Positions 1 to 8,652 of a stretch of DNA of 12,445 bases are shown here, piece by piece. Made by a program: the position numbers and the translations under genes. The notes under the pieces were generated by a model. That model was not told the origin of the DNA and did not search any database. It was given only the letters and a program-made list of their open reading frames with translations. The stretch is taken from the NCBI GenBank assembly GCA_013054445.1, contig JAAMPI010001597.1:1-12445 (forward strand), given 5' to 3'. Every line of letters starts with the position of its first letter. Position 1 is the first letter of the stretch. The stretch is from Cudoniella acicularis (taxonomy: Eukaryota > Ascomycota > Leotiomycetes > Helotiales > Helotiaceae).

Positions 1-67
1 AAAGAGTAAACTGGACACCTCATCCATTCACGTCTGAACCCAATCTAACCCATGAAATGAAGCCCAG

Positions 68-642
68 CGAAATTCTTCACCAAAATTACCCTTCAATCCC
101 CGTCTGCCAAAAAATGGCTTGCGTCCCACCTCTCTGCCGCCGTGGCCCTCGCTCCCCACCCACCACCAGAGATATGGATGCTCACTGGTCTTATTCTGAT
201 GACACACGCGACCTGGACAAGTTTGTCTAGCAAGCAAACGTTCATTCCCGGTCTGCAAGCACCATTCGATCCCACAGGCGTGTCTGCCATTCGTCGATCC
301 TCGGTGAGCGAGCATGTGAAGCCTGTTTTTGGCGTGGATGTAAAGGATGATGCGAAGAAGTATATTCCTGGCGCGGTTATACACGAGACGGGAAAATACC
401 CTGGAACAAGGGGTTGGGCTGCTCAGTGGGAGAGGGTGGAGTTTCAGGTTTTGCCACAGGCGAAATGGCAGGAAGGCGTTGATAACCAGTTGGCGTTGAA
501 GAATAAGCCGGGAGGTACTCCAAGAATTGCAGTAGTGAAGCTGCTAGACCAAGTCTATGCGGAGCAAGATGACGATGAGGAAGATGAAGAAGACGAGCAG
601 TACTGGGAGAAGCTTTTGGATACGGCCGACGAATTTGCCTAA
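68..642 (+). CDS. 3' exon of an unrecognised fungal protein, partial at left edge
   Basis: I do not recognise this protein. The frame is open from 61 to the TAA at 640-642, with no ATG until 178. The coding character starts well before that ATG. A likely 3' splice site CAG lies at 65-67, with a CTAAC branch-like motif at 46-50, so I read 68 onward as the last exon (phase 1, about 190 residues) of a gene beginning outside the window. A hydrophobic stretch with WMLTG followed by LILMTHATW comes early. A middle region is rich in Gly, Pro and Val. A W-A-A-Q-W-E-R-V-E-F strand-like motif follows, and the protein ends in an acidic Asp/Glu tail and YWEKLLDTADEFA. Alternatives are a short protein starting at ATG 178 (154 residues), or a retained fragment of a decayed gene. 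Coding status is fairly sure; function is unknown. Confidence 0.6.
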
Positions 643-937
643 AAGTACCAGTATGTTTCACATTGAAACCGAGAAAATAAGTGGCAGATGCTGCAGCTTG
701 CAAATTTCTAGAGCCTTGCAAATGGGTACTGGAAAGGGGTTAGGCAATCGGCAATTTTACCAATAGTAAACAAATTTCCAATGATGGCTCTCTTCCCCAA
801 CCCCCTAAGAATTGAGAACAATCTAACTCGTCTCCAATGAGCATGCCAAAAAATATTTACTCGCCAATTCCAATTGTATGTTTCGGAATTCTGTCGAGAG
901 GGTTCATTCGCAGTGTCGCTTCATTGAAGATGTGAAG

Positions 938-1835
938 TCAATCTTCCGGTTGTGAGCAGTCAAGGGTCTGCTCCCATACAAACTCTTCGTAGTCTCCTTG
1001 GTTACTATAACTCAGACCGTGACAGAATTTGATGGCCGGTAGCTCAGCTAGCCGGTCGGAACACTTGCTTCTTCTCAATTCCAGTTGACGAACAAGTGAA
1101 ACTTCTAACCGCTCATTATCAGCGACTGGGTCCTAGTGATAGAGCCTCAGTGTTTTCAGAGTCTTGAAGTCTTTAGAAAACCGCTTAATTGTGAGCAAGA
1201 AATGTTAAGAGTAACAAGGGTGTATGGACAATCCGGACGCTAAGCTCGACGAAGTGGAAGCCCTCGGTGAGGAGCCATTACACTGAAATGGGTAATTTTT
1301 GTTATTTCGGTGCAAGCGGTTGAGTAACGAGTAAGGGAATTTTCTCTGCTATTAGCAAACAGAATTTTGTCATTGCGAAAATCAACCCAGGCTTTCGGAG
1401 ATCCCACGCGTCGAGTCCAGAAAGGAGCGGAAGATAGCCAGAACTCTCGTGCAGGGAAGGCAAGTTCGTATCTAGAGAGTGCGAAGTTCCTATTATCTTG
1501 GCAAACACGAAGAGCAACTGGGCCTGAAGGAAGTGGTAGTTGCCGTTCTCGTCAAGCTGTATGAATTCCGAGGGTCCGTCGGTTAGGTGTCGGCTTCCTT
1601 CGTTCGGCGTGTAGCCCAGGGCAGGTTTTAGAACTTCAACGACGTAGGTGACTACAGTGCTAGCAGCGTGTCTATTATTTTCGGAAGGAATCCAATCGGC
1701 CATAACACCGAGGATTTGGGGCTCAAATGTGTAAGCCCATATCAGATGGCGGATTTCGATGGTGAGGGACGAGAATGGTGCTTTGGATGGAGCGATATCC
1801 GATATTTGAATGTTGGATATCGATCTGTTTTCCAT
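938..1835 (-). pseudogene. broken 2EXR-family gene
   Basis: 2EXR is a fungal domain of unknown function with an [FP]-x-L-x-x-E[IL]R-x-x-IW signature. Fragment A (1835 to about 1550) starts with ATG and has FSSLTIEIRHLIWAYTFEP about 20 residues in, matching the first half. Fragment B lies in a different frame (1551 to 1243, TAG at 1242-1240). It has PVALRVCQDNRNFALSRYEL, matching the second 2EXR motif (ALxVCRESRxxAL), then KAWVDFRNDKILF. Fragment C is in the third frame (about 1204 to 940, TGA at 940-938). It reads KRFSKDFKTLKTLRLYH, an internal TAG at 1135-1133, then roughly 60 more credible residues ending WEQTLDCSQPED. The order is collinear, so one gene of about 900 bases has taken at least two frame changes and one nonsense change. 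Introns could explain one junction, since a CTTAAC branch-like motif lies before fragment C, but I found no convincing donor. They do not easily explain the internal stop. Confidence 0.72.
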
Positions 1836-3000
1836 TTCGTGGAGGACATTAACTGAGTTTCAGCGAAAATTTTGATCACGACAAGTGTGAAGCTTGAATG
1901 GAAACGTCAGTGTCATTATACCGAATGCACAATTTGAATCCAATTCAACCCATGGACCGGAAAACACCTAAAGTAAGCAGGCGGCCAACCAACACGAAAG
2001 ACATGGCATTGATTGGAAGTGAAGATCAACTTCCTGGCTTGGTGCGGATCCAGGTATGGGTGGTCTCGACTGTCCCCTTCCTCAGAATCTGGAGATGAAA
2101 AATCGGTGATCAAGAAAGTCGAGGTAGCTCTCGTTCTCCACACGATGCTCAATTGGAGTTCAAAATTGTATCAAGGAAATAGAGCGATGGGATGGAAGTG
2201 GGAGAGAGAAAACAGCAGTGAGGGAAGAGAGACGTCGTGAAAAGAAACAGGAAGTGAATAATAAGCGAGTTCGCGTATATCTTCCTTGCGACATCAACAC
2301 TACCTTGCTACTCTTTCGCTCAAGAAGATGCAGCTTGAGAAACCTTTCTAAAACAATAGCTTGTTAAGTCCCAATCAACTGTTTTGGGAGGAATCGTTTT
2401 TCAGAAGAGAATACTTATCACGTGGTTAACGGAATCTTGCTCAAGCCTTCCGAGCGGATTGCCCGATGGGGCAAGCCGGTGAACATGCGGAGAAGCTGCA
2501 GCAAAAGTGGAGAGCTCTCCACATCTTTCACTCTTGGGTTCTCATAGTATTTCAATGACAGGAAATTCGCCGTCAAGAAACCATTAATTCTTTTACTTGC
2601 AGAAGCTCTTGATTGAGTTATTAAATTGATCAGTAATGACGATTTTGTGACAAGATGAAAAGGGAAGGTGAACCCTTTGAACCCCGCACAACAGCTCACA
2701 ATTGAAACCCCGCGTCAAGCTTCCAGCCAGGGGTAGCACAATACAACGTGTACTAGTACACCTCGAGAATTTATCCTCCGAGAAAAAGACTTGCGCGGTA
2801 TTTGGGTAACCTCTGGCTGGAAAGATCAGACGATTCTGAAGCCAAGCTTCATCGATAAATCCAAGTTCCAGCAGCTGTCATATCTACTTTTCCACCCAAG
2901 AATCCGGCGTCAACAAACCTTCGATACCCGGACAAAATAGAATCTAGAAGACGCGTGGAAGACATTTCGGCGACAACTGCACCGGCCGAGCCGTCCCTCA
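1836..3000. other. intergenic stretch without a recognisable gene
   Basis: About 1.1 kb separates the broken 2EXR gene from the dehydrogenase promoter. Open frames on both strands here (up to 93 codons) lack family resemblance, proper context or collinear partners, and I do not call them. The only structure seen is a 14-base perfect palindrome at 2748-2761 and a duplicated CCCCGC-containing phrase near 2680 and 2710. Confidence 0.6.
2748..2761. repeat. 14-base perfect palindrome
   Basis: GTGTACTAGTACAC is identical to its own reverse complement. It sits about 480 bases upstream of the dehydrogenase start codon. It could be a dimeric-regulator site or chance; nothing in the sequence decides. 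Confidence 0.4.
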
Positions 3001-3004
3001 AGCC

Positions 3005-3231
3005 ACCTAGGTAGCTGTACATTCAAAAGGGAAGCCCGAGATCGGTTCCTCTTCCTGTTCCTGTCACTTTTTCAACTCCTTCACCTTCCGTCATAAAAAT
3101 CCTCTCTTCTCCCAAGCATCACCACCAAGATTCGACACTGTCGAATACATCTCCCTTCCTTCAAATAAAATCCAAATACGCCAATTTAACATCCTCCAAC
3201 GCCATAACGCTACCTAGGCACAGACACCACA
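3005..3231 (+). promoter_or_regulatory. promoter and leader of the dehydrogenase fragment
   Basis: The region has the look of a filamentous-fungal promoter. There is an ACCTAGGT palindrome at 3005-3012, a long pyrimidine-rich tract at about 3048-3120, a CATAAAA element near 3092, and a second TACCTAGG at 3211-3218. The ATG at 3232 is preceded by CACCACA, a good fungal translation-start context. The promoter seems intact although the gene behind it is not. Confidence 0.45.
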
Positions 3232-3556
3232 ATGAACACAATGCGCACTTTCCGTCCGTTCTCGCAGCGCGTCTTCTCCTCCGCCTCCAAACCCTCCATC
3301 GCAGCCCCTATCGCAGCACGCTTCCTCTCATCTTCAGCCATTCGCCCTAATGCCGCAAGCAACAACACGCGTGATCCCCCTCCTGCGCCGGAAGCTGAAA
3401 CTGCAGCTCTCCGCGGCGGCAAGCCTCCTACGTCCCTAGGCACTACGAAGCGATTACCGGAATTTAATTTGGTCGATAAGGTTGTGCTTATTAGTGGTGC
3501 GGCGAGAGGATTGGGTTTGGTTCAGGCGGAGGCACTGTTGGAGGCTGGTGCTATTG
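3232..3556 (+). pseudogene. 5' fragment of a mitochondrial short-chain dehydrogenase/reductase (first exon only)
   Basis: The 108 codons encode an N-terminus rich in Arg, Ser and Ala with almost no acidic residues for 40 residues, a typical mitochondrial presequence ending near FLSSSAIR. After a Pro/Ala linker, residues 77-108 are the start of a Rossmann fold: PEFNLVDKVVLISGAARGLG with the SDR cofactor motif S-G-A-A-R-G-L-G (88-95), then the first helix VQAEALLEAGAI. SDRs are normally 250-300 residues, with a later NNAG and a catalytic Ser-Tyr-Lys set; none of that is found. Coding resemblance stops at a GTAGGG donor (3557), where homologues would continue into the second beta strand. The best family guess is the fungal polyol/arabinitol-dehydrogenase-like SDRs (inference). 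Two start codons, 3232 and 3241, are in frame. It could still be transcribed as a presequence plus partial fold. Confidence 0.72.
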
Positions 3557-3733
3557 GTAGGGTTTCCCTTTCAAGCTCCCACCTTTCATTTCATATATTT
3601 TATTCAAGATCCAGTTTTGCTGTCTCGAGGTTCCCTTTTGGGCGGCTTCACAATTGAAACTACCACCCTCGGTTCAAGCAAGAGACGAAAACCCCAAAAC
3701 TGCAGCAATTCCAACCAAAATTAACCACAAGAG

Positions 3734-5806
3734 TTAACCCTTCCCCCCAAAACCACCCTCCCCAAATCCCTCAACCTCTCCCTTTTTATTCACACCCACC
3801 CCCTTTTCCTTTGCACCACTATTCAAAGCAGGCAACAAAACCAACCCCGCTCCATTCCCCACCAACAAAAACCACGAATCCTTCAACTCTTCCGGCGCCT
3901 CCAAATCTTGATCAGCTCTCGGAGGAGCAGGAGGAAAAGGCGCATTATCGAGACAGGTTTCCATACCGTAAGGAAATTTTCCCCATTGTGGGAGGATGTC
4001 GATTTCACCGTACCGCCAGCGGGTCACGTAGCGTATGCTTGCGATCGGGATTATGCAGCCTTTGACTTGCAGTCGAGAAGGTGATATTATTTTTGTTATT
4101 GAGAGGGAGGGGAAGGTGTTCTTGACGTAGTTATCAGTGATTTCGACGTAAAAGGGTGTTTTGTTACCAAGGCGAAAGCGAAGGAATGTGATTCTTCCGT
4201 CGACTGCTGCCCATGACCAAGAGGGAATGCCGGTTGTTGCCGTAGTGTCAGGATTTTGATCCCGTTTTGGAGGTAATAAACCCCGCTTCTCCCAGAGTAA
4301 TTGCCAGGGCAAGTGCTCTTGCCAGAGTCCAAAACAGTAAATGCCACCGCCATACTGGTCACGGAAAATATTCGAGAGGCCATCCAATGCCGGTAATCTG
4401 TCAGACGTTTTACTGAGCTCTCGACAGGTGAAACTCTCCACAATAGATTCCCAATTATTTAGGATTTTTAAACGTGTTGTTGGCGGCATTTTCTTTTCTG
4501 TTGTGAAGGGGGGTGGTTTCCAATCTCCTTCCGCCCATTCGGCACAACTGCATTGCCACGATATTTCTTTGGCTCCGTAGCGGAGAATGCGCTTTGACAG
4601 CAGATCTTCTTGGAGTGTCCACCCTCGTGTGTATAAAGGCTCTTCGGCAGGTCGCAATCTAGGGAGTCCAAATCTGAGAGAAGATCCGCAAAATGGCAGA
4701 ATACACTGCGGATTGGTGTCCCGCTGTTTGAAGATTCCGTCATGTGCTGCAGTGGCCCAGGCTACAGCGATGGTGAGTGAAGCGTTTTGATATATGCTAC
4801 CCATTTTTGCGGATTCTATTTCCCAGTCCTTCTGTGCGGATTCATCGGCTCCTTGGAGGATGCAGAGGGAGTCGACCCAGAGGTATCTGATGTTGAGGCG
4901 GCGGACGATTGTGATAGCATCCTGGATTGTTTGGGGGAGAGAGTCCATGGACATCCCGACCTTGTGCTTTTCGAGGGTTGATGAAGTTGTTGTGAGAAAG
5001 GGGGTTTTGCCCCAACAATAACTCAATGCAACATATTCACCGTACTCGTGAATAGGGACGCCATGACCCTCTATCTCAGTTTGTGTAAGCAGTCGTGGTT
5101 GTTCTGATCCATCGCTCGGGCCAACGTCGATTACTCGTTTTGGTAAGGGGGAGGAGTTTGGAGAGATACATTCATGATATGTCGAACAATCTTCCAACCA
5201 TTGATTGATCAAAGAAAAGCATTCGCCGGCAGACGGCAATGTTTCGATAGAGTTCAACTTGCATAATTTAACTCCAGGCGTGCCTGTAAAATGTCATGTA
5301 AGATGGCAAAAACAACTATTGAGACTGTAGCACGAACCGAGAGGAGCAGATATCTCGAGCTGACTCCTTGGGATTTTGAACTTATCTGGAGAACCAATTA
5401 TAAGAGAATCCTCTCCTCCACTAATGCCGTCAAATATCCCATTCTTCAGTGCCAGTTGCAAGTCATCATCACTGGCAAGAACCACATCGAGGTACTGTAG
5501 TGGCTTTTCTCCCTTGGGGTACCGAGGATTTAGAATAAGGGTGACTGGCTTATTTAAATGGTCTCTAACAATTTTGTCGTGATCATAGCGTAATGACCGC
5601 CATAGAAGACAACAAAACGAACAATTTCCCCTTTCGGCTTCTTGCATCAATGACGCGGCAGATAGGTGGTGCCTATATGCGCCAAGAACAGTTATATTCC
5701 AATGCGAGATATTGTTGCAAATACTGCAGATAATTGCGGGATCCATATTGAACCTATGGAGAAGGTCAGAATCTGCTTCGTGAGGAGTACGGTGGAATGC
5801 GACCAT
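3734..5806 (-). CDS. HET-domain (heterokaryon incompatibility) protein
   Basis: There are two exons, 5806-5338 and 5283-3734, with a 54-base intron (5337-5284, donor GTTCGT, acceptor ACAG). They join in frame to give 672 residues. The N-terminal part has a CSIC pair (residues 27-30) and the usual AxxGNCSFCCLLWRSL segment before the HET domain. The HET domain (PF06985) shows all its landmarks: YVALSYCWG at 240-248, YLWVDSLCI at about 290-298, MGSIYQNA at 317-324 and RGWTLQE at 376-382. The C-terminal part has SWSWAAVDG and a GEVEGF tail common in full-length HET proteins. HET proteins mediate vegetative incompatibility and cell death between genetically different strains, often together with NLR-type partners; no partner gene is visible here. 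No frameshift or internal stop is seen, so it looks functional. The donor is not a perfect consensus. Retaining the intron would give a 170-residue protein without the HET domain. Confidence 0.93.
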
Positions 5807-6490
5807 TGATAAACCTTGTTCCAGCCTTATTGAACTTTTGTTGAGCTCTTGACCATAACTCTATTTTATGTAGAAATGATACGCAATGTGGTGCAAATTT
5901 GAGAATGGATTCATGTTACAGTAGACTTGAGATAGCCAAGAACCAGAATAAGAAGATAGCAAGTTAGAAGAGAAGAGGAGTGGGGAAGTGGCACAGCCAG
6001 AACCTCAGCCACAGCCAGCCGCTAACCCCATTTACCCATTAATACCCCGTTCTTGGATCGATAGAAAAAATGATGTTTTCTCTCGAAGTTCAACCCAAAG
6101 AATGAAATGTTGAAATGTAAACATGTCGCACTGGCTCACTTGATGCCCACTGACATCTAAAATTCTTTAGACACGGTCTTTTTAGAAGTTTGGCACTCGA
6201 CCCAGGAGAAATCATACTTCATTGGATATCTATCTACATAACCCATATTCATAACCACGTTGAAGTCTTGCAGTTCTTGATCCGATTCAAATCCATGTCG
6301 CTTAAATACAGACCCTTTGACGCCAACCCTAACCCAGCGCAGAAGTCCCATTCTTGAAAGACACGTCCCTCAACTTTCTAATTCCATGACTGAATACTCT
6401 ACGAACAAGCGAGCTTAGATTGAGCTGACCTGACTGTAGTAATGCCTATCTCATAAGACCTGCTCTCACGATCAATGGCATTTTGAAGAT
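5807..6490. other. spacer between HET gene and J-protein gene
   Basis: This holds the upstream region of the HET gene and the 3' side of the J-protein gene. No confident gene is present. A 64-codon minus-strand frame at 6351-6157 has a phrase resembling the C-terminus of GNAT acetyltransferases (VFKRHGFES), but it lacks the acetyl-CoA-binding part. It is at best a relic. Confidence 0.5.
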
Positions 6491-7366
6491 TTAAGATCCA
6501 ACGGCATGACTGAAAACCTTCTGAGCAAGTTGACTTAGAAGTCGAGCTTTGTCGGCCTAGACAATGTTAGGGACAGGTCGCAGAAGTTGAGTGTATAGAG
6601 AATACTTGCCTGAGGTAAAGACGAAAATACTTCGTACACAGACTTCCCCTTCGCATCTCGGACGGCACCTAATCTGTTCCCAGCAACTGCGCCAGCAAGC
6701 ATCCCTGGGAAATTCGCAATAATAAATCCCATGGCGCCACCGCTCAGTCCGCCAACCACACTCCAGAATAATCCAGTTGGCCTCCCGCCATTCTCCGCCA
6801 TGCCCTCCTCCTTTAACATCTCCTCAAACACATCTCCAAACTGTTCATTCTCATGTCTTTGCTGTTCCTCTGGACTCTTCGCCCTCGAAGAAAACCCAAA
6901 GCTTGACCAAGGGAAACCTCCTGGAGTTGGGCCAGGATCAGGGATATCTTCGTCAGAATCGAAAGCTGTAGAAGCGGTCGAGGCACCAGAGCCAAAACCG
7001 TGTGACCGTCTGGCAGTATCGTACTCGCGACGGCGGGAGGGTTCGCTGAGGGTATAATAGGCATCGTTTATTAGTTGGAATTTTCGAGTTCGCTCGGGTC
7101 GCTCAGGGGAATCGGAGGGGACACGATCGGGGTGAGTCTTGAGTGCTGCCCTTGAAGATAGTTAGCTATGTTCGACATCGGGTTGGTGTCCTCAATCTGC
7201 AAAAATATATGGCAATTATAGAGAGACCTACTTCTTATACGCATCGCGAATTTGTTGCTGGGTAGCTGTTGGAGGAATTCCAAGAGCAGCATCTGTGTAT
7301 TTGGTTAATATGTGGGAGGGAGACAGGGCTGGGCGACTTACAATAATCTATGCTACCTCCTGCCAT
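6491..7366 (-). CDS. class C J-domain (DnaJ-like) co-chaperone with C-terminal Gly/Ala hydrophobic segment
   Basis: There are four exons: 7366-7342, 7292-7232, 7150-6610 and 6556-6491, giving 230 residues. Intron 1 is GTAAGT...CACAG (49 bases). Intron 2 is GTAGGT...TCAAG with branch GCTAAC (81 bases). Intron 3 is GCAAGT...CTAG with branch CTAAC (53 bases), a GC-AG intron. The J domain covers residues 7-74, with YYAALGI at the start and the essential HPD triad at 35-37, so it should stimulate an Hsp70 ATPase. A disordered acidic/Pro/Ser linker (about 78-135) follows. Next is a glycine-spaced hydrophobic segment (about 154-192: GLFWSVVGGLSGGAMGF then NFPGMLAGAVAG), which suggests membrane or glycine-zipper contact. 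The short C-terminal helix is ADKARLLSQLAQKVF. There is no Gly/Phe or zinc-finger region, hence class C. It is divergently transcribed from the membrane-protein gene at 7930. Confidence 0.9.
6557..6609 (-). other. GC-AG intron in the J-protein gene
   Basis: The exon ends CCTCAG, followed by GCAAGT, and the intron ends CTAG before GCCGAC. A CTAACA branch-like motif lies about 10-15 bases before the acceptor. This junction keeps phase 0 and adds 21 residues with helical character before TAA at 6493-6491. The nearest GT (GTATTC, five bases further on) would throw the last exon out of frame. Retaining the intron gives a different tail ending at 6535. Confidence 0.75.
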
Positions 7367-7929
7367 GGTTGCGGCTTTGTGTTATTCTTTCCAAGCTTCA
7401 AGAGGATATTTAACCAGAGATATTAGAGAGAGGCTCTTTGTGCTGGTGGGAGGAAGGAGAAGAAGAGGGAAAATCCCCTTGCGACCAGCAAGTAGACTCG
7501 TGAATGTGGCCTTGGACTTCGATATCCAAACCCAGACTGGAAGTGCGTCACCGCACCGCCACTGTGGCTCGTGCGCTCCTGCTAGCTAGCGCACTAGCCA
7601 CATACTCTGTACGAGGCATGCACGTGATGTATACTGGACCCCTGTTCTGGCTGGGGCGCCCTTCCTTCCCAGCCCCTCCAATAATCGGCGGTGAGAGCTG
7701 CACCTCGAAGCTTACGATGTTACAGGACATATACTTCTCCACCACAAGCAAGCCAGCACCAACAACAGCTCAAGAAGACCCGACTTTTTAATCCAAGCTC
7801 CACTTCCTCTCTTCGCCACCTAAGACTTTTGCTAAGAGCTTTGCTTTTGCTTCAATTGCAAATCTCGTCTGAGCCAACCCTGAAACCTTTGCGATAGCTG
7901 CAAAAACACCGCAATAAGAGCTCTTCAAT
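7367..7929. promoter_or_regulatory. shared divergent promoter of the J-protein and membrane-protein genes
   Basis: The 563 bases between two outward-facing start codons must hold both promoters. Visible candidates are a CACGTG E-box-type element at 7621-7626, a CCAAT box at 7678-7682 followed by AATCGGCGG, and a GCTAGCTAGC palindrome at 7581-7590. A C/T-rich stretch runs from about 7795 to 7860 ahead of the plus-strand start. No clear TATA box is seen. Co-regulation of the pair is an inference from the arrangement. Confidence 0.45.
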
Positions 7930-8652
7930 ATGGGTTGGTTTGACGCAGGGAAATCCTCGCACAGTCACGACAAGCACCGTCGCAGTAGCAGCAGACACCA
8001 ATCTACAGGGTCGCTCTTGGGTGCACTCAGTGGAACTGAACCTCATCGCAGCAGCAGCAGACATCGCTCCTCGGGCTCGATCTTTGGAGGCGGCGACTCC
8101 CATAAGCACAACTCTTCGCGCTCTTCATTGTTTGGAGGCGATCCAAAGAGAAATTCATCTCGCTCGTCCTTCTTTGGAGGTAGATACCCCTCGACCCCGT
8201 TCTGCGGGTCTTACATTTTGTGAAGCGTAAATGCTAATGTCGGCTTAGGCTTTGGTGGAGGTGGCCGGTCCTCGTCTCACTACAAACGATCTCCTCGAGA
8301 TGGCTTCGTGAAAAGGGTCTACGCGAAACTTCGTCGCCTACTTCGCGACTTGATGTATTATATGAAGCGAAACCCGATGAAGGTGTTTATGCTGGTGATC
8401 ATGCCGTTGATCACAGGCGGAGCCTTGACCGGGCTGATGCGCAAGTTCGGAATAAGGATGCCCCCGGCCCTTCAGAAGATGTTTGGTGGTGGTGCAGGAA
8501 TTGGGCAGGGTAGGAATGGCAGTTCGCAATATGGGAGGAGCAGCGAAGGACCAATGGGTGGGATGAGTGGCGGCATGGGCGGGCTAGGTTCTGCGATGGG
8601 AGCTATGGGAGGCATTGGGAGCGCGATGAAAGTGGCTAAGATGTTCATGTGA
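7930..8652 (+). CDS. Ser/His/Gly-rich single-pass membrane protein of unknown function
   Basis: There are two exons, 7930-8179 and 8249-8652, with a 69-base intron (GTAGAT...GCTTAG, branch-like GCTAAT at 8233-8238). They join in frame to give 217 residues; without splicing the frame stops after 97. The N-terminal 90 residues are disordered and built of imperfect repeats of the type SSSRHxSxGSxFGG and NSSRSSxFGG. A basic amphipathic stretch follows (about 104-127, FVKRVYAKLRRLLRDLMYYMKR). A hydrophobic helix spans about 130-147 (VFMLVIMPLITGGALTG). The C-terminal 55 residues are rich in Gly and Met, with GGMSGGMGG-like repeats. The basic flank suggests the N-terminus faces the cytosol (inference). 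No catalytic motif is present. It resembles conserved hypothetical ascomycete proteins. The start is supported by GGGTTGG coding character immediately after ATG and no upstream frame. Confidence 0.85.

Noticed and set aside
114..228. Plus-strand frame starting at ATG 114
   Set aside because: It ends at TAG after 38 codons. The neighbouring frame carries continuous coding character across the same region.
1916..2152. Minus-strand frame upstream of the 2EXR pseudogene as a possible 5' exon
   Set aside because: There is no family resemblance and no clear splice donor and acceptor. Fragment A already starts with a plausible ATG.
2418..2699. 93-codon minus-strand frame
   Set aside because: Composition and residue pattern look random, with no motif and no promoter or intron signals in register.
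2675..2715. Two CCCCGC sequences as carbon-repression (CreA-type) sites for the dehydrogenase
   Set aside because: The consensus is short and frequent, the sites are over 500 bases from the start, and the gene is truncated.
6157..6351. Minus-strand 64-codon frame with a GNAT-like C-terminal phrase
   Set aside because: It lacks the acetyl-CoA-binding region, no collinear coding sequence is found upstream in other frames, and the similarity rests on a few residues.
7151..7231. Alternative acceptor (TTTGCAG) inside J-protein intron 2
   Set aside because: Using it leads quickly to an in-frame TAG and destroys the HPD-containing helix. The downstream TCAAG with the GCTAAC branch keeps the J domain.
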